Shown here piece after piece: positions 20,667 through 28,929 of a stretch of 64,000 nucleotides of DNA. The stretch lies in the NCBI GenBank assembly GCA_946480835.1, contig CAMLLC010000002.1, positions 248,001-312,000 of the forward strand, written 5' to 3'. The notes beneath the pieces were generated by a model. That model made no database searches, had not been told where the DNA came from, and worked only from the letters and a program-made list of their open reading frames with translations. This DNA comes from Entomomonas sp945283395 (lineage in GTDB: Bacteria > Pseudomonadota > Gammaproteobacteria > Pseudomonadales > Pseudomonadaceae). The first letter of the stretch is position 1, and each line of letters opens with the position of its first letter. The position numbers and the translations under genes are program-made.

Positions 20667-22322
20667 TTAAGCTGCTAAAATATTTTTTAAATCTTGCTCT
20701 GCTTCTCCTGTAGGATGTAGAGCAAATTTTTCTACTATAATATTAACTAAGTTAGGCGTTAAAAACGCAGGCAAGGTTGGCCCTGCATAAATATTTTTTA
20801 CACCTAATGATAATAATGTTAGCAGAATAACAATAGCTTTTTGCTCGAACCAAGAAAGGACTAAAGTAAGAGGCAAATCATTTACTGTACAACCTAGCTT
20901 TTCCGCAAGTTGAACCGCCAATATCACAGCTGAATAGGCATCATTACATTGCCCTACATCTAATAATCTTGGTAAGCCCTCAATCGTTCCTAACGATTCT
21001 TTGTTAAAACGATATTTACCACAACCTAGTGTAAGGATGACACAATCTGCTGGGACATGCATGGCAAATTCATTGTAATAATTGCGTTCATCTCTGCTAC
21101 CATCACATCCTCCTACTAAAAATATATGACGCAATTTGTTTGCTGATACTAAGCCTATAATTGAATCGGTAGCTTCTAATAAGGTGTTACGAGCGAAACC
21201 TATAGTAATTTTATGTTCTATTTCTGTATGTTGAAAACCTGGTAAACTGAGAGCTTGCTTTATGATGTCTGAAAAATTTTGTACTTCTTCAATGTGCTTA
21301 ACGCCAGGCCAGCCGACCATACTACGTGTCCAGATACGGTCTTGGTAATCCCCTACATTAGGATCAATAATACAATTAGAAGTCATTAGGATAGGGCCAG
21401 GGAATTGAGCAAATTCTATTTGTTGATTTTGCCAAGCACTACCATAGTTTCCTACCAGATGCGGGAACTTCTTGAAAGCTGGGTAAGCATGGGCGGGTAA
21501 CATTTCACCATGGGTATAGATATTAATTCCTTTTCCTTGAGTTTGTTCTAATAAACTATACAGATCTTTTAAGTCATGCCCAGATACCACGATACATTTT
21601 CCTGCCATAGGGCGAGTATTGACTTGTGTCGGAGTTGGATCGCCAAATGTAGTAGTTTCTCCTTTATCTAATAGCCCCATGATAGCAAAATTCAATTTGC
21701 CTATTGCCATAGCATTTTCAAGCAAGGTGTCAAGGTCCACAGGATTAGTCCCTAACCAACTCATGAATTGGTGGTATTGATCATAAACAGCTTGATCTGT
21801 TTGGCCTAACACAAAAGCGTGCTCCATATAAGCTGCTGCGCCTTTTAAACCATATAAGCAGAGCATACGTAAACCATGAATATCGTCACCCACTAATGTT
21901 TTATCAGATTTTAATGAGTATGCTTTAGCTTGCTTAGTAAGATCTTCTAAGGTATTACCTTCTAAATTTAAATGAGCAAGAGGATGATTTATTTGAATAT
22001 TGGGTTGTTTTCTCTGACAGGCTGCTATTAAATTATCTCTAAATTTGATAGCTTGTCGTGCATAGGTAACTATACGATCAGCGTCAAAATTTACATTAGT
22101 CAATGTGGAAAAAAAAGCTTTGGGTGCAAAGGCATTAGCAGCTGTATTGATTATGGCTAATTCTTTTGCCTTAACTGTCCATGCAGATAAACTTTGTAAA
22201 GCTGCTACTAATAAATCCTGTAAATCTGATGTTTGCGCAGTTTTTCCACACATCCCTTTAGCATAAGAGCAACCATTGCCTAGTGGTGTTCTCATAGTTT
22301 GTTCGCATTGAATACAGTACAT
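20667..22322 (-). CDS. hcp: Hydroxylamine reductase / hybrid cluster protein
   Basis: 551 aa. The N-terminal cysteine pattern is C3-x2-C6-x11-C18-x6-C25, the spacing of the class II Hcp of facultative anaerobes that carries a [2Fe-2S] cluster. The hybrid-cluster ligand motifs (GGCDG, TLGCGKYR) are present further on. Hcp reduces NO to N2O or hydroxylamine to ammonia and protects against nitrosative stress. The usual reductase partner gene hcr is not adjacent. A GAGG ribosome binding site lies 10 bp upstream of the ATG. I could not find a clear FNR/DNR or NsrR box in the short upstream region. Confidence 0.96.
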   Translation of the reverse strand: MYCIQCEQTMRTPLGNGCSYAKGMCGKTAQTSDLQDLLVAALQSLSAWTVKAKELAIINTAANAFAPKAFFSTLTNVNFDADRIVTYARQAIKFRDNLIAACQRKQPNIQINHPLAHLNLEGNTLEDLTKQAKAYSLKSDKTLVGDDIHGLRMLCLYGLKGAAAYMEHAFVLGQTDQAVYDQYHQFMSWLGTNPVDLDTLLENAMAIGKLNFAIMGLLDKGETTTFGDPTPTQVNTRPMAGKCIVVSGHDLKDLYSLLEQTQGKGINIYTHGEMLPAHAYPAFKKFPHLVGNYGSAWQNQQIEFAQFPGPILMTSNCIIDPNVGDYQDRIWTRSMVGWPGVKHIEEVQNFSDIIKQALSLPGFQHTEIEHKITIGFARNTLLEATDSIIGLVSANKLRHIFLVGGCDGSRDERNYYNEFAMHVPADCVILTLGCGKYRFNKESLGTIEGLPRLLDVGQCNDAYSAVILAVQLAEKLGCTVNDLPLTLVLSWFEQKAIVILLTLLSLGVKNIYAGPTLPAFLTPNLVNIIVEKFALHPTGEAEQDLKNILAA

Positions 22323-22493
22323 AAAATATTTACCTCATTACAGCTTAATAAATGTTGTTGTACTAATGAGATAACAATTTTTATGCCAATATTTATCTAC
22401 TTTAAAATCATAGAGATAGATAACGATATAGTCATTATAACTTTATTTTATGTAGTCATAATGAAACTAATGTGTCATTAAAACATGAAATTT

Positions 22494-23328
22494 TATTGAA
22501 TATTATTAAGTTGAGCTACTTTTTGTTGCCAATAAGAGGCTTGTTCTAAGTCTTTAGCTATACCTAAGCCATGTTGATAAAGATAACTAAGAGATTGCAT
22601 TGCTGCTGAATTACTTAATTGTGCAGCTTGTTTGAACCATTGATAGGCTTTTTGAAATCTTGTTTTAGCAGCTCTCCTCGTAAATAAAGATTAGCTTACT
22701 TCACCATAGCTTTATCATTCTTTAATTTAGCCGCTTTCTCAAACCAACTAATGGCTTGTTTTGTATCTTGAGGGGTAGCTAAACCTTGATCATACAAGTT
22801 GGCTAAATTTACCATTGCTTTGATATGGCCCAAATTAACGGCTTTAGTAAGCCAGTGTTGGGCTTGATTGTAATTTTTTTCTGAAATATTTCCTGATAAG
22901 TACTGCCTAGCCAGCTCATACATAGCTTCGCTGTTTTCTTGCTCTGCTGATTGAGTTAAGAGCTCTAAAGTAAGTCTATAAATTATTTTTTTAGCTTTGC
23001 AGTGCCCCTGATTAGCTGCTTTTTTATACCAATGGCTGGCCTTTATTAAATTTTTTTTAACTCCTACACCTCGGTAATAGAGTGTAGCCAAACTAAACAT
23101 AGCATCTCTATTATTATTGTTAGCCTATTTTTGAAACCAATAGATAGCCTTAATCAATAATTTTTCATCTTTAGTAGCAAAAAACCGTCCTGCTATTTCT
23201 AATTGAGCCTTGTCATTGTCCTGCAATGCTTGTTCTAATAGTGCAGGAGAGATACCTAATTTTATCATCTCTTGTTTGCTAAGATGATAGTAGTTTTTGA
23301 ATAGCTTTTTAAGAAAAGAAAGCAACAC
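22494..23328 (-). pseudogene. Sel1-repeat (SLR/TPR) protein, broken
   Basis: Reading from a GTG at 23326-23328, Sel1-like repeats run through (for example AMFSLATLYYRGVGVKKN and AMVNLANLYDQGLATPQD). An in-frame TAG lies at about 23125 (WFQK*), an in-frame TAA at 22696 (AMVK*, where Leu is expected), and a frameshift shortly after. The last repeat continues in another frame to a TAA at 22494. At least three lesions make it a pseudogene. Sel1 proteins usually act in signalling or host interaction; the original role here is unknown. Confidence 0.85.
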
Positions 23329-23474
23329 GGATTAACACCATGTTATTAATGTTTTAAATCAATAATAGCAAAATTGTTATTAACTATGGTAGGGTTGTTT
23401 AATAAGTCTCTAACATCAAGCATATAGCTGTTCAAATTAATGAAACAGCTATATAAAATATAAAAAAGAAAGCA

Positions 23475-23843
23475 TTAATTACTATTTTCTGTATCTGAAT
23501 CATGGAAAGCCCCGTGTGGGCGAGTACAACCTAAGCAACGAGCAAATGTCTCACGAGCAGGTGCTACAATCAATGCTTTAGCAGCTTCTGGCACATTTCC
23601 ACCTAATGCTGAAAAAGGTAAAGTAATAACAAATGCTCCAGTACCTGCTACAGTAGCCAACAAACCAAATGGGCGAGCTATAATAAGATCTCCCATCATA
23701 GAATAAGCAGGAGGTGCATTCGTATCAAAACGAGGGTCATCGTTTTTGCTACCATCCGCATAATCATGGGCAGCATAGACTGGAGCTGCTATTACAGTAG
23801 TAGCAAGAATAAAGGTAGTAACAATCCGACGAAGAGTATTCAT
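23475..23843 (-). CDS. Small exported protein of unknown function
   Basis: 122 aa. I start it at the ATG 23843 (MNTLRRIVTTF...), which has AGGATCGAG upstream; a TTG 18 bp earlier is the only alternative. A signal peptide ends near VYAAHD. The mature part has one hydrophobic glycine-rich segment (IARPFGLLATVAGTGAFVITLPFSALGG) and a C-terminal RCLGC pair of cysteines. Similar small proteins occur in Pseudomonas, but I know of no function. Confidence 0.8.
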   Translation of the reverse strand: MNTLRRIVTTFILATTVIAAPVYAAHDYADGSKNDDPRFDTNAPPAYSMMGDLIIARPFGLLATVAGTGAFVITLPFSALGGNVPEAAKALIVAPARETFARCLGCTRPHGAFHDSDTENSN

Positions 23844-23993
23844 TAACTCGATCCTTTTCAATTAATAATTCATAATACTATGTTAATAGCTAGTTAACAA
23901 TCTCATGCTATATTTTTACCACTAATCTAATTTATTTACTATAGTGTAAATCAATAATAATCTACTTTTGTTGTTTAATTATACAATATTCTA

Positions 23994-24629
23994 CTAAAAA
24001 GGAGCAGTACTTTCAAAAAAAAGTCGTTGATGGGTTATAGGATGATTGATAGAAAGCCCTGTAGCATGTAAACAAAGTCTATGTTGGGCATCTAGAGCAG
24101 CTTCATGAGCGTATAGCTTATCACCTAAAATTGGGTGTCCTATAGATAATAAATGTACTCTTAATTGGTGTGAACGTCCTGTGATAGGTGTTAACTCAAG
24201 ACGGCTATAATAATCGTAGCGTTGTATTACCTGCCAAAAGGTTAAAGCATTGCGGCCATGCTGATAATCAACAATGTGGCGGGGTTTATTGACAGGGTCA
24301 TAACGTAATGGTAGATCAATATAGCCACTATCTAAGCTAGGAATTCCCCAACAAAGTGCTATATAGGTTTTAGTTGTTTCTCTATTTTGAAATTGTCTTG
24401 ATAACTCGCGGTGACTATCTTTATTGCGTGCTATCACCATAATTCCTGAAGTTTCCCAATCTAGGCGATGTACTATTAATGCCTCGGGATAACCATTTTG
24501 TTGTAAACGTGTGATTAAACAATCTTTATTGTCTTCAGCCCGGCCTGGTACAGAAAGTAAATAAGGAGATTTATTAACAATTAGAAAGTCTGGATCTTGA
24601 TGAATTATTTTAATAGACGATAACGGCAT
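23994..24629 (-). CDS. rluA: RluA-family 23S rRNA/tRNA pseudouridine synthase
   Basis: 211 aa. The catalytic motif is HRLDWETSGIMVIA with the nucleophilic Asp. RSHQLRVHLLSIGHPILGD is the second family signature. There is no N-terminal S4 domain. Length and lack of S4 match RluA (modifies 23S U746 and tRNA U32) rather than RluC or RluD. It lies downstream of minE on the same strand, as in Pseudomonas. Confidence 0.88.
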   Translation of the reverse strand: MPLSSIKIIHQDPDFLIVNKSPYLLSVPGRAEDNKDCLITRLQQNGYPEALIVHRLDWETSGIMVIARNKDSHRELSRQFQNRETTKTYIALCWGIPSLDSGYIDLPLRYDPVNKPRHIVDYQHGRNALTFWQVIQRYDYYSRLELTPITGRSHQLRVHLLSIGHPILGDKLYAHEAALDAQHRLCLHATGLSINHPITHQRLFFESTAPF

Positions 24630-24688
24630 AAATATCTTAATTTTAACTTAATAACTATATCAATAAAGCTATTGTAACAGAAAAGCGC

Positions 24689-24961
24689 TTAGTTACGCTC
24701 TTCTGTTTCAGGATCAGGCAAAGTAATATTAAGCTCTAATACTGAACAATTATCTTGGTTTGCTAGTTCTACTTGAATTTGATCTTGTTCAATTGGAATA
24801 TATTTACGGATAACTTCCAATAAATCTTTCTGTAATTGAGGCAAATAATCAGGTTGTGATCTTCTTCCTCTTTCATGAGCTACAATAATTTGTAAGCGCT
24901 CTTTGGCCACGGACGCGCTACTAGGTTCCTTCCTATTACGGAAGAAATCAAAAATACTCAT
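24689..24961 (-). CDS. minE: Cell division topological specificity factor MinE
   Basis: 90 aa, normal length. The N-terminal membrane-targeting and anti-MinCD region (MSIFDFFRN, AKERLQIIVAHERG) precedes the C-terminal dimerisation domain. It stimulates MinD ATPase and drives pole-to-pole oscillation. Its ATG overlaps the minD stop by 4 bp. Confidence 0.97.
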   Translation of the reverse strand: MSIFDFFRNRKEPSSASVAKERLQIIVAHERGRRSQPDYLPQLQKDLLEVIRKYIPIEQDQIQVELANQDNCSVLELNITLPDPETEERN

Positions 24962-25773
24962 TCGTTACCTCCAAATAGACGTTGAAAAAGTCCTTTCTTA
25001 GGTAATTCAATGAAGCGTAAAGGTAATTCTTTTCCTAATAGTCTATCAACTGCATCGCTATAAGCTTGTCCGGCATCACTTTGATCATCTAGAGTGACTG
25101 GAATCCCTTGGTTGGAGGCTTTTAAAATAGCTTTTGATTCAGGAATTACACCTATCATTGGTACTGAAAGAATTTCTTGTACATCTTCAATGCCAAGCAT
25201 TTCACCTTTTTCGACACGCTCAGGTGAATAACGAGTGATAAGCAAATGTTCTTTAATAGGAGGTTCATTAAGTTCAGCATGGCGCGATTTACTAGCTAAA
25301 ATGCCTAACATACGATCAGAGTCACGTACTGATGAAACTTCAGGGTTAGTAACAATAATAGCCTCATCAGCAAAATACATAGCTAAAAAAGCACCTTTTT
25401 CAATACCAGCAGGCGAGTCACAAATAATATAATCAAAAGTTTCTTTTAATTCTGTAATGACTTTTTCTACTCCCTCTTGAGTTAGGGCATCTTTATCTCT
25501 TGTTTGGCTAGCTGCAAGAATAAAAAGGTTTTCTACTCGTTTATCCTTAATAAGCGCTTGGGTGAGAGTGGCATCACCATTAATGACATTAATAAAATCA
25601 TAAACAACTCGGCGTTCACAACCCATGATAAGGTCTAAATTTCTCAAACCTACATCAAAGTCGATAAGTACTGTTTTTAATCCACGTAAGGCCAACCCTG
25701 TACCTATTGCTGCACTCGTAGTTGTTTTCCCTACGCCACCTTTACCAGAAGTGACTACAATAATTTTGGCCAA
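24958..25773 (-). CDS. minD: Septum site-determining ATPase MinD
   Basis: 271 aa ParA-like ATPase with deviant Walker A GKGGVGKTTTSA near residue 10 and a C-terminal amphipathic membrane helix (LFQRLFGG). It recruits MinC to the membrane. The start codon is TTG at 25771-25773, with GAGG seven bases upstream, as is common for Pseudomonas minD. It is separated from minC by about 350 bp, wider than usual. Confidence 0.97.
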   Translation of the reverse strand: MAKIIVVTSGKGGVGKTTTSAAIGTGLALRGLKTVLIDFDVGLRNLDLIMGCERRVVYDFINVINGDATLTQALIKDKRVENLFILAASQTRDKDALTQEGVEKVITELKETFDYIICDSPAGIEKGAFLAMYFADEAIIVTNPEVSSVRDSDRMLGILASKSRHAELNEPPIKEHLLITRYSPERVEKGEMLGIEDVQEILSVPMIGVIPESKAILKASNQGIPVTLDDQSDAGQAYSDAVDRLLGKELPLRFIELPKKGLFQRLFGGNE

Positions 25774-26122
25774 GCTTACACCTCAATTTAATACAAAAGT
25801 TAATGAATGTATCTTTAAAAAATTTACCTAACATAATAACCTTTTATAGATACCTTTTAAAGTCAAATGTGACTAAAGAGGTGGTTCGTTTGAAATCAGT
25901 TATCATAAATTGTTAACACGTTAATTTACATATAAATAGTCTTATATTATAGAGGATATTATTATTGGCTTTTAGCTCTAAAGTTTTTTTTGATATAAGT
26001 AGTAAAGTTGATAACTATTATAAATTAGATAAAACTTTATTATTTTTTAACATGGTAAAAATAATACCCACTAATTCCATAAAATAGCCATATTACTATG
26101 GATATCTAATATTAAATAAGTT
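25774..26122. other. 349-bp gap between minC and minD
   Basis: AT-rich with no ORF. In relatives minC and minD are only a short distance apart, so a separate minD promoter or an eroded insertion is possible. I see no clear promoter, hairpin or gene remnant. Confidence 0.4.
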
Positions 26123-27088
26123 TTATAGAGCAGAGATAGTTATTTGATTATTTTCAAGGCTAACTTGCGCAGCTTTATTCCATAAAGGGTGACGCCTTAG
26201 CTCTTCTTCAGTAATTATTACCCCCGAAATAGAAATAAGCTCAGCCGTTAATTTATGACAAAATACCCGGGCTTTATTATTGCCATGAAATCCAGCCATA
26301 GCGCGGCCACGCATTGTTCCATAAATATGAATATTACCGTCCGTAATAAGTTCAGCGCCTGCACTAACATTGGATGTGATTATTAAATCGCAATTTAGTC
26401 CTTCTACTTGTTGACCGCTCCGAACTGGATGACTAATTATTTTACTAGCCTCTATGTCAGGTTGCTTGATGCTATCTACTTTGGAGTTACTAGTTTTAGT
26501 TTGAGAATCAGATGAAACATCTTTTGGTAAAGATGTTTCATCTTCAGCAACCTCTAATTTTGCGCTAGTTGTTACCTCATTATTAGTCTCATCGATAGGT
26601 AATTGTTGTTGGATACTCTTATTAGCTAAACTATCTGTAACGGAGGCTTGTTCTATTATTGATTGCGGATTATCATTTTTTGCTGCTGGTTGATCCGTTA
26701 TTTCTTCGGAAGTTATTCTATTAGCTGCTAACTTAATTAGTTTTTCGCGAGCTCCAGTAGGAGGTAATACGACTAACTCTAAATTACTAGCCAGATTAAT
26801 AGCATCTTTATTGTTTGTACGTAATGCCATGAGTTGAATATGATTTTCTTTAAAGAGACTAATTAATCCTTTAAGTTCTATTTTAGTGAGAGGAATATCA
26901 AGTTTATCAATACTTAATACCATAGGAATAGTTTCAAAAAATTCAGGTGCCTCTTTGATTTTTTTGGTTAACTCTCGAGTAAGACGTTCAATATTAAAAT
27001 GAGCAACTTCAAAAACAGTGATGGCCAACATAGTTCCTTTTAGTTGAAAGGTAGATAGGTTAGTGTGGTTAGCAGGCTTTTTGCTCAT
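26123..27088 (-). CDS. minC: Septum site-determining protein MinC, long-linker form
   Basis: 321 aa. The N-terminal FtsZ-inhibiting domain (about 1-115) and the C-terminal beta-helix MinD-binding domain (from about 210; VRSGQQVEGLNCDLI, IYGTMRGRAMAG) are both intact. Between them is an unusually long Ser/Thr/Gln/Glu-rich linker of about 90 residues with low complexity. Escherichia coli MinC has 231 residues, so the extra length is almost all linker. MinC blocks Z-ring assembly at the poles. Confidence 0.95.
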   Translation of the reverse strand: MSKKPANHTNLSTFQLKGTMLAITVFEVAHFNIERLTRELTKKIKEAPEFFETIPMVLSIDKLDIPLTKIELKGLISLFKENHIQLMALRTNNKDAINLASNLELVVLPPTGAREKLIKLAANRITSEEITDQPAAKNDNPQSIIEQASVTDSLANKSIQQQLPIDETNNEVTTSAKLEVAEDETSLPKDVSSDSQTKTSNSKVDSIKQPDIEASKIISHPVRSGQQVEGLNCDLIITSNVSAGAELITDGNIHIYGTMRGRAMAGFHGNNKARVFCHKLTAELISISGVIITEEELRRHPLWNKAAQVSLENNQITISAL

Positions 27089-27174
27089 CTTAATTCTCTA
27101 GTGAAATATATAGCTTAGAAATGCTGGCAAAATTATAGTACAAAACAGCATTAAAAAGGTAACAAACTTATAGC

Positions 27175-27798
27175 CTATTTTAATTTGTGTGGTGTTCGAG
27201 CAATGCTGTAAATATCTACCTGTTTAGCACCTGCCTTTAGCAGTAAACTAGCTAGAATATTAGCAGTAACTCCTGTAGTTACAACATCATCGACAATAGC
27301 TAAATGTTTGTCAATAATAAGGCTAGTATTTTGTAATTAAAAAGCATTTTTTAAATTAGTTTGGCGCGATTTAGCTGATAACGACTGTTGTGGTAGAGTA
27401 TCTTTTATGCGACTTAACGTATTTATGTTAATAGGAATAGCTAGTTTTTTATTTAACCAATTAGCTAACAAACTGGCTTGATTAAAGCCGCGCTGTTTTA
27501 ACCGGTTAGAAGATAGTGGGACAGCTAATAAATAATTAAGCTTAGTTAAACCATTGTGATATTTGTATTCTAATGTTTTGCTTAATAGTTCTGCTAGTAA
27601 GTGACTTAAAGCCAGTTGACCATGATATTTAAACTTGCTTATTAGTTGAGCAATGGGAAATTCATAACGATAAAGTGCAATAACTTGAGTAAAGTGAGGA
27701 GGGTTAGTTAGACATTGACCACATAACCCGCTATGGGGAATAGGCAAACCACAACAACTACAAGTTTGTATGATAGCGGGTAAATCATTAAGACATTT
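27175..27798 (-). pseudogene. comF: comF (phosphoribosyltransferase-like competence protein), broken
   Basis: A ComF-like sequence is readable in one frame: two CxxC pairs of the N-terminal zinc finger (CSCCG, CGQC), VPLSSNRLKQRGFNQASLLA, then LAIVDDVVTTGVTAN (the PRPP loop) and a C-terminal IARTPHK. It is interrupted by an in-frame TAA at 27337-27339 between these last parts. The 5' end is missing as well: a stop precedes KCLNDLPA with no start codon. ComF aids uptake of transforming DNA, so this strain has probably lost that function. Confidence 0.85.
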
Positions 27799-27825
27799 TT
27801 ATTAAGTTAATTAAATTAAAGTTCA

Positions 27826-28320
27826 TTAATAATTAATAGCTGTTATATACCAACGCTTTTCACCATTAGGCGTTTGTACTAGCACCTCAGCATCTAAATT
27901 TTTACCTAATATAGCTCGAGCCAGAGGAGAATCAATACTGATATAATTGCTTTCTAAATCTAATTCATCAGGGCCAACAATACGGCAACGTATTGTAGCA
28001 CCTTCGTCATCTACTAATTCCACCCAAGCAGCGAAGTAAACTTTAGTTTGGTCAGTAGGTAACTGATCTACAACTTTTAAGTCTGCTAAACGTTTGGTTA
28101 AAAAGCATACGCGGCTATCTATCTCCCTAAGCATTTTCTTACCATAGGTATATTCGGCATTTTCTGATCTATCTCCTTGCGCTGCCGCTTCACTAACTGC
28201 TTGGGTTATTTTAGGACGTTTAATATGCCATAACTCATGAAGCTCTGCTCGAAGTTTAGCTTCACCTTCTGGAGTAATCAATGCTGTACCTGATTTACGA
28301 GGTGGACGATAACGGCTCAT
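27826..28320 (-). CDS. greB: Transcription elongation factor GreB
   Basis: 164 aa. The N-terminal coiled coil carries acidic tip residues (RSENAEYTYGKK), and the C-terminal FKBP-like domain contains SPLARAILGK. The N-terminal sequence YITPEGEAKLRAEL-type (here LITPEGEAKLRAEL) and the length separate GreB from GreA. It rescues backtracked RNA polymerase by stimulating transcript cleavage. Confidence 0.93.
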   Translation of the reverse strand: MSRYRPPRKSGTALITPEGEAKLRAELHELWHIKRPKITQAVSEAAAQGDRSENAEYTYGKKMLREIDSRVCFLTKRLADLKVVDQLPTDQTKVYFAAWVELVDDEGATIRCRIVGPDELDLESNYISIDSPLARAILGKNLDAEVLVQTPNGEKRWYITAINY

Positions 28321-28409
28321 ACTGGTTACTAAGTCTTATAAAATAATTATCATAATAATTTATATTAAGCTTTTTCAAGCTTTATCAATTATTTTTGGCT
28401 TAATTCACA

Positions 28410-28808
28410 CTATTTTAAAGCTGTTATCTTCCACCATAAATGACTGGTGATTAGCGTAGCTAGCAAAGTTGATAGAATCAATAACCTTGGTAATAGATAC
28501 TCTTTAGAATGATAAAAGAGAATTAACACATAAGGCATAACTATAAACAAGGTAATTATCATGACCCAAATAAGGTAATTTGATTGATTCTCTGAGCTTT
28601 GCCGCATCTTTTCAGTACTAATAGCTATAAAAATAGCAGGTATAAAACCAATAATCATACTAATGGGTAATAATATTATACTTTCTAATATGATGAACTC
28701 TTGAGTTGTAAAAAATAGTAATAAATAAAAAATTAAGTGATCAAGAGGAATAGCTATTATTAAGAAAAATACTAAAACTTTAATATATAACCATACCTGC
28801 TGTATCAT
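28410..28808 (-). CDS. Small four-helix membrane protein, unknown
   Basis: 132 aa with four predicted transmembrane helices (about 5-30, 36-64, 80-102, 108-128). I recognise no family. It is flanked by greB and the ybbP end, with about 90-120 bp on each side, so it is probably a single-gene unit. Confidence 0.6.
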   Translation of the reverse strand: MIQQVWLYIKVLVFFLIIAIPLDHLIFYLLLFFTTQEFIILESIILLPISMIIGFIPAIFIAISTEKMRQSSENQSNYLIWVMIITLFIVMPYVLILFYHSKEYLLPRLLILSTLLATLITSHLWWKITALK

Positions 28809-28929
28809 TTTAATTACTGCCTTTCATTATGTGCTATTAAAGCTAAGCATATTAACCTGATTTAATTAGCTTAGCTTTAATTGAATGGTAAATTTCTGGT
28901 CATGATATTACTTTAACTATTAACTGTAT

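Noticed and set aside
22299..22481. 60-residue ORF upstream of hcp
   Set aside because: Antisense to the hcp start and leader, very hydrophobic from AT-rich codons, no start signal.
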